Assembly (NCBI GenBank): GCA_017940415.1 | Contig: JAGAYR010000026.1 | Span: forward strand, 124,001 to 188,000 | DNA from: Lachnospiraceae bacterium | GTDB lineage: Bacteria > Bacillota > Clostridia > Lachnospirales > Lachnospiraceae | Reading direction: 5' to 3' | DNA: 64,000 bases | In this document: one piece after another, positions 24,520 through 32,744 of the stretch | Position numbering within the stretch: the first letter of the stretch is position 1 | Layout: every line of letters begins with the position of its first letter | The notes under the pieces: generated by a model | Told to the model about the DNA's origin: nothing | Seen by the model: the letters and a program-made list of their open reading frames with translations, nothing else | Database searches by the model: none | Made by a program: the position numbers and the translations under genes

Positions 24520-26940
24520 ATGAATACTCCATTGTCCTGGCTTAGAGATTATGTGCCCGGTCTTGATGTGACCGATCAGGAATACAGGGACGGAATGACC
24601 CTGTCCGGCACCAAAGTAGAAAATTATTCCAGAAGAGATAAGAATCTCGAGAAGATAATAGTCGGTGAAGTTCTTGATGTTCAGCAGCATCCCGATGCGG
24701 ACAAACTTGTTGTCTGTCAGGTTAATACCGGAACCGAGACCATCCAGATAGTTACCGGTGCACCCAATGTTTTTAAGGGAGCTAAGGTTCCCGTTGTTCT
24801 CGTAGGCGGCAAGGTAGCGGGATCCGCTCATGACGAAGGACCCGCGCCCGAAGAAGGATACAAGATCAAAGAAGGAAAACTCCGCGGAATCGAATCCTTC
24901 GGTATGATGTGCTCCATCGATGAACTCGGAAGTGATGTTAATTTCTATCCCGAAGCCGATCCCGATGGAATCTATATTTTCCCTGAGGATACTGAGGTGG
25001 GAGCTGATGCAGTCGAACTCCTCGGTCTTCATGATACCGTTGTTGAGTATGAAGTTACTTCAAACAGAGTAGACTGCTATAGTATCATCGGTATCGCAAG
25101 AGAAGCTGCCGCAACCTTCGGAAAAGAATTCAAGCCCCCTGTTGTTAAAGAGACCGGAAACTCCGAGAACGTTAACGACTTCGTTAAGGTTGAGGTTCAG
25201 GCTCCCGATCTCTGCCCCAGATATACAGCAAGACTTGTAAGAAATATCAAGGTTGAGCCTTCACCCAAGTGGATGCAGCACAGACTCGGAGCTGCAGGCA
25301 TCAGACCTATTAACAATATTGTAGACATCACCAACTTCGTAATGCTCGAGTATGGCCAGCCCATGCACGCATTCGATTTTGATAAGGTTGCAGGCGGCAA
25401 GATCGTCGTAAGACGTGCCAAGGACGGCGATAAGTTCGTTACCCTTGACGGTCAGGAGCGCAACCTCGATCACGACGTTCTTATGATCTGTGACGGTGAA
25501 AAAGAGATCGGTATCGCTGGAATCATGGGCGGTGAAAACTCCATGATCACCGATGATGCTAAGAATCTTCTTTTCGAAGCGGCTACTTTCAACGGAACCA
25601 ACATCAGAAAGTCTGCCAAGAGAATCGGACTCAGAACCGATGCTTCCGGAATTTTCGAAAAAGGTCTCGATCCCAGAAATGCAGAGGATGCAATGAACAG
25701 AGCCTGCCAGCTCATCGAAGAGCTCGGCGCAGGTGAAGTTGTAGGCGGAATCGTTGATGTTAAGGAGCCCATCCCTGAACTCAAGAGAATCAAATTCGAG
25801 CCCGACCGCATCAATGCACTTCTCGGAACCTCTTATACCGCAGATGAGATGATCGCTGTATTCGAGAAAGAAGAGCTTGTTTACGACAAAGCAAATGAAG
25901 AGATCGTTATCCCTTCATTCAGACAGGATCTGATCGGTAACTGCGATCTTGCAGAGGAAGTTGCAAGATTCAAGGGTTACGACAAGATCCCTACAACCCT
26001 TCCCGGCGGAAATGCAATGGGAGGTCTCGGACTTAAGAACCGTGTTGAGCAGAAGGCCAGAGAGACTGCAGAAATGTGCGGATTCTCACAGGCTTACTTC
26101 TATTCATTCGAAAGCCCCAAGGTATTTGATAAGCTTAATCTCCCTGAAGACTCTAAGGAGAGACAGGCTATCAAGATCAGCAATCCTCTCGGAGAAGATT
26201 TCTCTGTTATGAGAACCATCTCCGTAAACGGAATGCTTAACTGCCTTGCAAATAACTACAACCACAGAAATCCTGAGGTTAAGCTGTACGAGCTCGGCAA
26301 TATCTATGTTGCGGACTCACTTCCTCTTACCGATTATCCCGATGAGAGAATGCAGTTCACATTGGGCTTCTACGGAGAAGGCGATTTCTTCACCATGAAG
26401 GGCGCTGTTGAAGAATTCTTCAATTCCGTAGGAATGAAGAAAAAGAGAGAGTACGATCCCGAAGCAGGAAAGAGCTTCCTCCATCCCGGAAGACAGGCTC
26501 TTGTAAAGTATGACGGACAGACCATCGGATATCTCGGAGAGGTTCATCCTGCAGTCTGTGCTAATTACGACATCAAGACCAGAGTTTATATCGCGGTTAT
26601 CGATATGCCTGCAATGATGGGATTCGTATCATTTGATCATAAGTATGAAGGCATCGCTAAGTTCCCTGCAGTTACCAGAGACCTCTCTATGCTTGTTCCC
26701 AAGAATGTACTTGCGGGACAGATCGAGACCATCTTTGCACAGCGCGGCGGAAAGATCCTTGAGGACATCAAGCTCTTCGATATTTACGAAGGCGAGCAGG
26801 TTACCGAAGGCTTCAAGTCTGTAGCATACTCACTTACCTTCCGTGCTAAGGACCGCACCCTGGAAGACAACGATGTCAACGGAGCAATGAAGAAGATCCT
26901 TAATGGTCTTCAGTCTCTTGGCATCGAGCTTAGAAGCTGA
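24520..26940 (+). CDS. pheT: Phenylalanyl-tRNA synthetase beta subunit
   Basis: An 806-residue subunit of normal length. Domains in order: the EMAP/tRNA-binding-like domain (about 40-155, VGEVLDVQQHPDADKLVVCQVNTG), the B3/B4 editing domain (about 200-400, EYGQPMHAFDFDKVAGGKIVVR), the B5 domain, the catalytic-like core (PLGEDFSVMRTISVNGML) and the C-terminal ferredoxin-like anticodon-binding domain (KYEGIAKFPAVTRDLSMLV). With PheS it forms the alpha2-beta2 enzyme, and its B3/B4 domain hydrolyses mischarged Tyr-tRNA-Phe. It is co-transcribed with pheS, with ACGAAAGGA as the ribosome binding site. Confidence 0.98.
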   Translation: MNTPLSWLRDYVPGLDVTDQEYRDGMTLSGTKVENYSRRDKNLEKIIVGEVLDVQQHPDADKLVVCQVNTGTETIQIVTGAPNVFKGAKVPVVLVGGKVAGSAHDEGPAPEEGYKIKEGKLRGIESFGMMCSIDELGSDVNFYPEADPDGIYIFPEDTEVGADAVELLGLHDTVVEYEVTSNRVDCYSIIGIAREAAATFGKEFKPPVVKETGNSENVNDFVKVEVQAPDLCPRYTARLVRNIKVEPSPKWMQHRLGAAGIRPINNIVDITNFVMLEYGQPMHAFDFDKVAGGKIVVRRAKDGDKFVTLDGQERNLDHDVLMICDGEKEIGIAGIMGGENSMITDDAKNLLFEAATFNGTNIRKSAKRIGLRTDASGIFEKGLDPRNAEDAMNRACQLIEELGAGEVVGGIVDVKEPIPELKRIKFEPDRINALLGTSYTADEMIAVFEKEELVYDKANEEIVIPSFRQDLIGNCDLAEEVARFKGYDKIPTTLPGGNAMGGLGLKNRVEQKARETAEMCGFSQAYFYSFESPKVFDKLNLPEDSKERQAIKISNPLGEDFSVMRTISVNGMLNCLANNYNHRNPEVKLYELGNIYVADSLPLTDYPDERMQFTLGFYGEGDFFTMKGAVEEFFNSVGMKKKREYDPEAGKSFLHPGRQALVKYDGQTIGYLGEVHPAVCANYDIKTRVYIAVIDMPAMMGFVSFDHKYEGIAKFPAVTRDLSMLVPKNVLAGQIETIFAQRGGKILEDIKLFDIYEGEQVTEGFKSVAYSLTFRAKDRTLEDNDVNGAMKKILNGLQSLGIELRS

Positions 26941-27011
26941 TAAGTTAAGGCTGCTTACAGCAATTTAATCTGGTCACTAAGAGAATACAGTGACACTAAG
27001 GAGTTACAGGT

Positions 27012-28430
27012 ATGGAATACGATAAGGTATGGAAAAAGTATTCTCAGGCAGAACTGAAGAAGCTTGAGAAGATCAATGCAGAGTACATTGATTTCCTTTC
27101 TAACGGAAAGACCGAAAGAGAGTGTGTAGATGAGATCGTAAACATGGCTGAAGCAGAAGGCTATGTAGAACTTGAGAAACTCATCGCATCAGGCAAGAAA
27201 CTTAAGATCGGCGACAAGGTTTACTCCGTATGGATGAACAAGTCCGTTGTTATGTTCAAGATCGGCAAGAAGCCTTTCTCTGAAGGAATCAACATCCTCG
27301 GAGCTCATATCGACAGCCCCAGAATGGATGTTAAGCAGAATCCTCTTTACGAGAAGGATGATTTTGCAATCCTCGATACTCACTATTACGGCGGAATCAA
27401 GAAGTATCAGTATGTTGCACTTCCTCTTGCAATCCACGGTGTAGTTGTCAAGACCGACGGAACCACCGTTGAGATCAATGTAGGTGAGGATCCCGACGAT
27501 CCCGTATTCTTTGTATCCGATCTTCTTATCCACCTTGCTCAGGAGCAGATGGAAAAGAAAGCGTCCAAGGTCGTTGAGGGCGAAGATCTTGATATCATCG
27601 TAGGAAACAAGCCCATTGTTTTCGGTAACGATGTTAAGGCTAAAGATAAGAAGGATGAGAAGGAGCCTGTTAAGAAGGCTATTCTTCAGATCCTTAAAGA
27701 TCAGTACGGATTCGAAGAGAAGGATTTCCTTTCAGCAGAGCTTGAGGTTGTTCCTGCAGGCAGAGCAAGAGAGGCCGGCTTTGACAGAAGCATGATCCTT
27801 TCTTACGGACAGGATGACAGAGTATGTGCTTATACTTCACTCAGAGCAATGCTTGATCTTCCCACATGTGACAGAACCGTTTGTACCATCCTTGTGGATA
27901 AAGAGGAGATCGGTTCCGTAGGTGCTACCGGTATGAGAAGCAAGTTCTTTGAAAATGCCGTAGCTGAGGTAATGAACCTTTGCGGAGAATACAAGTCGGA
28001 GCTTGATCTTAAGAGAGCACTCGCAAGAAGCTGCATGCTTTCAAGCGATGTATCCGCTGCAGTAGACCCCAACTATGAGTCTGCATTTGAGAAAAAGAAT
28101 GCATCATTCTTAGGCGGCGGTGTTGTTTTCAACAAGTTCACCGGATCTCGCGGAAAGAGCGGATCAAACGATGCAAATGCAGAGTATATAGCAGCTATTC
28201 GTAAGGTTTATGATGATGCGAAGATTTCTTACCAGTTTGCAGAGCTCGGTAGAGTAGATCTTGGTGGCGGCGGAACTATTGCCTACATCCTTGCTCTCTA
28301 TGGAATGAACGTTATCGACTGCGGTGTTGCCGTTCTCAATATGCACTCACCCTGGGAAGCTACTTCCAAGGCTGATGTATACGAGACCTACAAGGGCTAT
28401 ATCGCATTTTGCAAAGGCATGGATTTATAA
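27012..28430 (+). CDS. M18-family aminopeptidase
   Basis: A 472-residue cytoplasmic metalloaminopeptidase. Metal and catalytic motifs are visible: [35 protein letters not shown] (the base and a metal ligand) and [15 protein letters not shown] near the end. [13 protein letters not shown] replaces the AHAxHPN of eukaryotic aspartyl aminopeptidases, as is usual in the bacterial branch of M18. It would release N-terminal residues during peptide turnover. AAGGAGTTACAGGT precedes the ATG. The stop codon overlaps the queA start (TAATG), so translation is coupled to queA, although the functions look unrelated. Confidence 0.93.
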   Translation: MEYDKVWKKYSQAELKKLEKINAEYIDFLSNGKTERECVDEIVNMAEAEGYVELEKLIASGKKLKIGDKVYSVWMNKSVVMFKIGKKPFSEGINILGAHIDSPRMDVKQNPLYEKDDFAILDTHYYGGIKKYQYVALPLAIHGVVVKTDGTTVEINVGEDPDDPVFFVSDLLIHLAQEQMEKKASKVVEGEDLDIIVGNKPIVFGNDVKAKDKKDEKEPVKKAILQILKDQYGFEEKDFLSAELEVVPAGRAREAGFDRSMILSYGQDDRVCAYTSLRAMLDLPTCDRTVCTILVDKEEIGSVGATGMRSKFFENAVAEVMNLCGEYKSELDLKRALARSCMLSSDVSAAVDPNYESAFEKKNASFLGGGVVFNKFTGSRGKSGSNDANAEYIAAIRKVYDDAKISYQFAELGRVDLGGGGTIAYILALYGMNVIDCGVAVLNMHSPWEATSKADVYETYKGYIAFCKGMDL

Positions 28431-29479
28431 TGAGCGAACTTCGCAGATCGGATTATTATTATGATCTTCCCAAGGAACTGATAGCACAGGATCCTCTTGA
28501 AGACAGATCATCTTCAAGGCTTCTTGTGGTTAACAGGGAAACGGGAGAGTTATCTCATAAGATTTTCAAAGATATAATTGAATACATTAATCCGGGTGAC
28601 TGCCTTGTTCTCAATAACACCAAGGTAATTCCCGCAAGACTTCTCGGACAGAGGGAAAATACCGGCGGTGCGGTCGAGCTGTTGCTTCTTAAGCGTTTGA
28701 CGGGAACAGACTGGGAAACACTTGTCAGACCCGGAAAAAGCTGTAAGCCGGGATCGAGACTTGTATTCGGTGACGGACTCTTGAAAGCTGAGATTCTTGA
28801 AGTTATCGAAGGAGGTAACAGGATCGTAAGGTTTGAATTTGACGGAATTTTCGAAGAGGTACTCGACAAACTCGGAGAGATGCCTCTTCCTCCGTACATC
28901 ACACATAAACTTGCGGATCCCACCAGATACAATACGGTTTATGCCAAATTTGACGGATCTGCTGCTGCTCCTACGGCTGGACTTCATTTTACTCCCGAGC
29001 TTCTTAAACAGCTTGAGAGCAAAGGCGTAAAGCTTGCATATGTTACACTTCATGTGGGACTTGGAACTTTCCGCCCCGTTAAGGAAGATGTGATCACAGA
29101 TCACAAGATGCATACCGAGAGCTATGAAGTCACACCTGAAACTGCTAAGATCATTAATGACACAAAGCTTGCCGGAGGCCGTATAATATGTGTAGGTACA
29201 ACCAGCTGCAGGACCGTTGAAAGCAGCGCGGTTAAGAAGGCTGACGGTTCAGGCTTCGAAGTAAAACCCGGATCCGGGGACACAGACATATTTATCTATC
29301 CGGGGTATGAATTTAAGATAATGGAAGGGCTGATCACCAATTTCCACTTGCCCGAATCCACATTGGTAATGCTTGTTTCCGCATTTGCAGGCAGAGAGAA
29401 AGTACTTGCGGCATATGAGGAAGCGGTTCGTGAAAGATACAGATTCTTTAGTTTCGGCGATGCATGTTTATTTATCTAG
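28430..29479 (+). CDS. queA: S-adenosylmethionine:tRNA ribosyltransferase-isomerase
   Basis: A 349-residue enzyme that adds the cyclopentene-diol part of SAM to preQ1 in tRNA, forming epoxyqueuosine. Hallmarks are [73 protein letters not shown] and [20 protein letters not shown]. The ATG at 28430 overlaps the previous stop; an in-frame ATG 21 bases upstream would only add MQRHGFI and lies inside the peptidase gene. No preQ1 riboswitch is possible in this arrangement. Nine bases later comes the PilZ gene, behind AGGAGG. Confidence 0.97.
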   Translation: MSELRRSDYYYDLPKELIAQDPLEDRSSSRLLVVNRETGELSHKIFKDIIEYINPGDCLVLNNTKVIPARLLGQRENTGGAVELLLLKRLTGTDWETLVRPGKSCKPGSRLVFGDGLLKAEILEVIEGGNRIVRFEFDGIFEEVLDKLGEMPLPPYITHKLADPTRYNTVYAKFDGSAAAPTAGLHFTPELLKQLESKGVKLAYVTLHVGLGTFRPVKEDVITDHKMHTESYEVTPETAKIINDTKLAGGRIICVGTTSCRTVESSAVKKADGSGFEVKPGSGDTDIFIYPGYEFKIMEGLITNFHLPESTLVMLVSAFAGREKVLAAYEEAVRERYRFFSFGDACLFI

Positions 29480-29488
29480 GAGGTACAC

Positions 29489-29830
29489 ATGGAGGAAAAG
29501 AGACATTCACAGAGATCCGAAATGACTTCAAAGCTCATGATCAAGAGACTTGATTCCGATGAAGCGGGTGAAGAAGTATCCATCGATATCACCGACGTAT
29601 CAAAGGGCGGTGTGGGCTTTACCTGTAATAAAGCTCTTGAGATCGGTGCCGTTTACGAAAGTTTTCTTGAGATCTGGACCAAGGAAGTTCTCCATACATT
29701 CCTTGAGATCGTAAGGATTGAGAAGAATGGTGATGAATATACATACGGTTCCTCTTTTGTGGGACTTCCCGAGATGGAAGCTCAGAGAATCGCTACATAT
29801 CAGACAGTCACCAATATGAATCAGCAGTGA
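29489..29830 (+). CDS. PilZ-domain c-di-GMP-binding protein
   Basis: A 113-residue single-domain PilZ protein. Both ligand motifs are present: RHSQR at residues 5-9 (RxxxR) and DVSKGG at 36-41 (DxSxxG), so binding of c-di-GMP is expected. The rest is the PilZ beta-barrel (GVGFTCNKALEIGAVYESF, TYGSSFVGLPEMEAQRIATY). There is no output domain; such adaptors usually act by touching a partner protein. It is co-transcribed with queA, a VanZ-like protein and tyrA, which gives no clue to the partner. The Pel synthase and the PilB-like ATPase elsewhere in the window are other c-di-GMP outputs of the same cell. An AGGAGG site precedes the ATG. Confidence 0.9.
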   Translation: MEEKRHSQRSEMTSKLMIKRLDSDEAGEEVSIDITDVSKGGVGFTCNKALEIGAVYESFLEIWTKEVLHTFLEIVRIEKNGDEYTYGSSFVGLPEMEAQRIATYQTVTNMNQQ

Positions 29831-30354
29831 AAGAATTTTTTAAAGTTCTTAAAACAGCTCCTTTACGGAAAAAAGTGCGATGCGCGATTTCCTTTCTGCT
29901 TGCACTTTTTTTCTATTTTATGGTGATAACGAGATTTTCCGCCCAGGATGCCGATACATCCGGTTCTTTAAGTTTCGAGATTGCGGAAGGGATTGCTAAG
30001 TTCTTTTATTCTTTTTCGGAACATGATGCATCGGATGTACTTACACTTGCGGGTTATTTTGAGCATCCGCTTAGAAAGCTTGCACATTTGTGCGAGTACG
30101 GAGTGCTGGGTCTTTTTTTTGCAGGCTCTTTCCTGCCTGTTATAGGAGAGGTACGACTAAACGGCGGAAAAGGACGTTCTCTTTATCTGACATGTATTTT
30201 TACGGTATTTATCCTGGCGGCATTTGATGAGTTTCATCAGTATTTTGTACCGGGAAGATACGCCAGCGTTTGGGATGTATTGCTTGATACATTCGGATGC
30301 GCATTGTTTTGTTTTATTTTATATATGATCAAAGACCGGAAGAAGAACAGATGA
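29827..30354 (+). CDS. VanZ-like family membrane protein
   Basis: A 175-residue protein with four hydrophobic segments. FSAQDADTSGSLS follows the first helix, HPLRKLAHLCEYGVLGLFFAGSF contains the HxxEY-type motif of the VanZ/teicoplanin-resistance fold, and FDEFHQYFVPGRYASVWDVLLDTFG is the second family signature. The function of most VanZ-like proteins is unknown; the namesake gives low-level teicoplanin resistance. The ATG (29827) overlaps the PilZ stop as ATGA-type (CAGTGAAAG context), and the stop overlaps tyrA. No vancomycin-resistance genes are nearby, so a resistance role should not be assumed. Confidence 0.88.
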   Translation: MKEFFKVLKTAPLRKKVRCAISFLLALFFYFMVITRFSAQDADTSGSLSFEIAEGIAKFFYSFSEHDASDVLTLAGYFEHPLRKLAHLCEYGVLGLFFAGSFLPVIGEVRLNGGKGRSLYLTCIFTVFILAAFDEFHQYFVPGRYASVWDVLLDTFGCALFCFILYMIKDRKKNR

Positions 30355-31439
30355 GTAAATACGGATTTATAGGACTCGGACTTATCGGCGGATCTCTCGC
30401 AAGAGCTCTTAAAAGCAGTGATCCCGAAAATGTGATAGTTGCATATAACAGAAGTACAAAACCTCTTGAAGAAGCTGTCACAGACGGCGTTGTTGACGTA
30501 GCTGTTCATGAGATAGGTGAAGGGTTTAAGGACTGCGACGTCATATTCTTATGTCTTCCGGTTATCACTAATGCAGAGGCTCTTAAGACACTTGCACCTT
30601 TCGTGGGAGAAAACACCATTGTTACGGATGTGAGTTCCGTAAAGGGTTCCATCATGAAAGCTGCAGAAGATGCAGGTCTTAAGGAGCATTTTGTGGGAGG
30701 ACATCCCATGGCAGGATCCGAGAGGACAGGATATATTGCCTCATCCAAGGATCTCTACAGGAATGCTTATTACATTATCACTCCTTTTGAAGAGGGGGAT
30801 AAGAAGGCTGAAGTTATCAGAGATATCGCTGAGAAGGCCGGAGCTATCCCCATTATCATGGATGCGAAAAAGCATGACAGGATCGTTGCCGGGGTGAGCC
30901 ACATCCCTCATCTTGCAGCTGCCGCGCTGGTCGAACTGGTTAAAAACAACGATTACAGCGACGGCCTTATGAAGACCGTGGCTGCAGGCGGATTCAAAGA
31001 TATAACACGAGTTGCATCATCATCACCTTCAATGTGGAAGGAAATTTGTTTATCCAATGAGGTTAACATTTCCGGATTCTTGGGAGATCTTATAGACAGA
31101 CTTTCCGAGATAAGAGAGAAGGTTGATGAGGCTGACGGAGATTACATCTCAAATCTGTTTGACGATGCCGGAACTTACAGGAATTCTTTTAACACTTTGA
31201 GTGCAGGTCCCATTAAGGACTCTCATAAATTCTCCATCGACATTTCCGATGAACCCGGTGCCATTGCCTCCGTTGCCACAATCCTTGCTGTTAACGGTAT
31301 CAACATCAAGAACATCGGAATACAGCACAACCGCGAATACATCGGCGGTGATATGACTGTTGGATTCTGGGATGCCGAGAGCAAAGAAAAAGCTGCGGAT
31401 ATACTCAAGGGTAAAGGGTATATTCTGCACGGAATCTGA
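30351..31439 (+). CDS. tyrA: Prephenate dehydrogenase with ACT domain
   Basis: A 362-residue enzyme that oxidatively decarboxylates prephenate to 4-hydroxyphenylpyruvate for tyrosine synthesis. The NAD-binding motif GLGLIGGSLARAL is at residues 7-19; GGHPMAGSERTGY and VAGVSHIPHLAAAALVEL are the substrate-site signatures. The last 75 residues (HKFSIDISDEPGAIASVATIL...) form an ACT domain, expected to mediate feedback by tyrosine. The ATG at 30351 overlaps the VanZ stop as ATGA. An in-frame ATG further upstream would lie within the VanZ gene and give a non-homologous extension. A strong terminator follows at 31528. Confidence 0.96.
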   Translation: MSKYGFIGLGLIGGSLARALKSSDPENVIVAYNRSTKPLEEAVTDGVVDVAVHEIGEGFKDCDVIFLCLPVITNAEALKTLAPFVGENTIVTDVSSVKGSIMKAAEDAGLKEHFVGGHPMAGSERTGYIASSKDLYRNAYYIITPFEEGDKKAEVIRDIAEKAGAIPIIMDAKKHDRIVAGVSHIPHLAAAALVELVKNNDYSDGLMKTVAAGGFKDITRVASSSPSMWKEICLSNEVNISGFLGDLIDRLSEIREKVDEADGDYISNLFDDAGTYRNSFNTLSAGPIKDSHKFSIDISDEPGAIASVATILAVNGINIKNIGIQHNREYIGGDMTVGFWDAESKEKAADILKGKGYILHGI

Positions 31440-31527
31440 TTGTCGGATTATAGGTCAGATGATATAGTTTTCAATAAATTTATAACGCTTGATAACTGTA
31501 TAAATATACAATAGTATGAGAATTGCA

Positions 31528-31560
31528 AGGGGGCTTGCTTTGGCAAGCTCCCTATTTTTA
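31528..31560 (+). terminator. Terminator of the M18-queA-PilZ-VanZ-tyrA operon
   Basis: An 11-bp stem AGGGGGCTTGC with GCAAGCTCCCT around the loop TTTG, followed by ATTTTTA, 89 bases after tyrA. It closes the transcription unit. Confidence 0.88.
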
Positions 31561-31589
31561 TAAACTTGTATTGTATGAGAGGTCTGTGA

Positions 31590-32594
31590 ATGAAAAATAG
31601 TATTTGGGGTAAGAAGAACGCTGTTTTCTTTAGTGCATTGCCGATCATTTTTTTACTGATGGGGATGACAGGATGCAGAGCAAAGGAACATATAGTCGAA
31701 ACTTTCATGCCAACAATTATTGATAATGATCTTGTTGTGGATGTTGTTGCATATGAAGATATTCACTATAAAATCGGTGAGTCCTGGATTGCTACCGATG
31801 ATGATACTCCTTTATGTGTATATCCCGGAGCAAATTTTTTATATTATGTTTCACAGTACGGTGATTTTCCCGAACGCGTGAGCGGAGAGAATTATTTAAA
31901 TACAGTAATCAAGAAACTTCGTGAAGTAGAAGGTGTCAGCAATGTTATTATGACGGACAAGAATGAGCCTTATACTACAGCAGACGGCCGAGAAGCTTTA
32001 ATCACCAGAGTACAATACAATGAACCTGACGGATCTGCTCATGATTCCGCTCTTTTGATATTTCCGAACGAAAAAAAGTATGTTCGTTTTGATGTAGTAT
32101 ACGATCCTGATAAGACGCTACCGCTTGGTATACGTGAGGTTGTTGATACCGCAACTTTTGATTTTGGACCGGTGGTGGTTCTGAAAGGTTTTTCATTTAT
32201 TGACGAAGACAGGAATGCGGCGATTCAGTTCATCGATTCAGAAAACTTCATCACATATATGGATGCCGACTTTAGAGATAATTACTATGTATACGGAACT
32301 TATGAGTATTATTTGGACGATGAGGCAGTTGAACATGTTGCCGGCATGAAAGAGTATGCTCTTACTAAAGAGGAAATTGAGAATGCTAATTTGAATCAGG
32401 TTTCCGAAGGTGAGGTTTTTATTGCAATAGTTTTTGAGATCAAAGGCTATGTTGACGAAGAGGGTAATGACATCGAGAATGAAAAAACAGCATTGTATAT
32501 AGGGGCATACAGTGAAAAAGCCGATTCGATGATTTTGTTTAATTGCAATTCCTTTAGTTTTTATTTTTTGGAGAAGGAAGAAATATCAGGATAA
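31590..32594 (+). CDS. Putative lipoprotein of unknown function
   Basis: A 334-residue protein whose first 30 residues form a lipoprotein signal: a basic start, a hydrophobic stretch ALPIIFLLMGM, then MTGC as the lipobox (not the strict LxxC consensus). The mature part is acidic and beta-rich, with TYMDADFRDNYYVYGTYEYYLDD and a final EKTALYIGAYSEKADSM segment. I do not recognise a family. The gene stands alone between a terminator and the EF-G-like promoter; GAGAGGTCTGTGA provides a weak ribosome binding site. It is likely membrane-attached on the outer face. It is more AT-rich than the operons on either side. Confidence 0.75.
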   Translation: MKNSIWGKKNAVFFSALPIIFLLMGMTGCRAKEHIVETFMPTIIDNDLVVDVVAYEDIHYKIGESWIATDDDTPLCVYPGANFLYYVSQYGDFPERVSGENYLNTVIKKLREVEGVSNVIMTDKNEPYTTADGREALITRVQYNEPDGSAHDSALLIFPNEKKYVRFDVVYDPDKTLPLGIREVVDTATFDFGPVVVLKGFSFIDEDRNAAIQFIDSENFITYMDADFRDNYYVYGTYEYYLDDEAVEHVAGMKEYALTKEEIENANLNQVSEGEVFIAIVFEIKGYVDEEGNDIENEKTALYIGAYSEKADSMILFNCNSFSFYFLEKEEISG

Positions 32595-32643
32595 AAAATA
32601 AGTCAATAAATTATTTGTCTAATAATTTATGCACTATTTAGTG

Positions 32644-32672
32644 TTGATACAAAAGCCGATTTACTGTAAAAT
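32644..32672 (+). promoter_or_regulatory. Promoter of the EF-G-like gene
   Basis: TTGATA at 32644-32649, a 17-base spacer and TAAAAT at 32667-32672, about 65 bases upstream of the start codon. Confidence 0.6.
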
Positions 32673-32733
32673 ATGTCTGTGCGATTCTATAAATTTTCAG
32701 AATATTTGTAAAATTTGCACAAATACCATTTTC

Positions 32734-32740
32734 AGGAGGT
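32734..32740 (+). promoter_or_regulatory. Consensus ribosome binding site of the EF-G-like gene
   Basis: AGGAGGT lies four bases before ATG 32745. It selects that start over the in-frame ATG at 32715, which would place the site inside the coding sequence. Confidence 0.75.
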
Positions 32741-32744
32741 CCTC

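Noticed and set aside
28409-28430. preQ1 riboswitch before queA
   Set aside because: queA overlaps the peptidase stop codon, leaving no leader.
29827-30354. Glycopeptide resistance locus because of the VanZ-like protein
   Set aside because: No vanH, vanA, vanX or vanRS genes nearby; VanZ-like proteins are common without resistance.
31488-31528. Possible promoter and small RNA ahead of the 31528 terminator
   Set aside because: TTGATA and TAGTAT are 17 bases apart, but the transcript would be just the terminator hairpin; more likely chance in AT-rich DNA.
32606-32630. Ten-base AT-only hairpin after the lipoprotein gene
   Set aside because: No GC in the stem and no T-tract after it; unlikely to end transcription.
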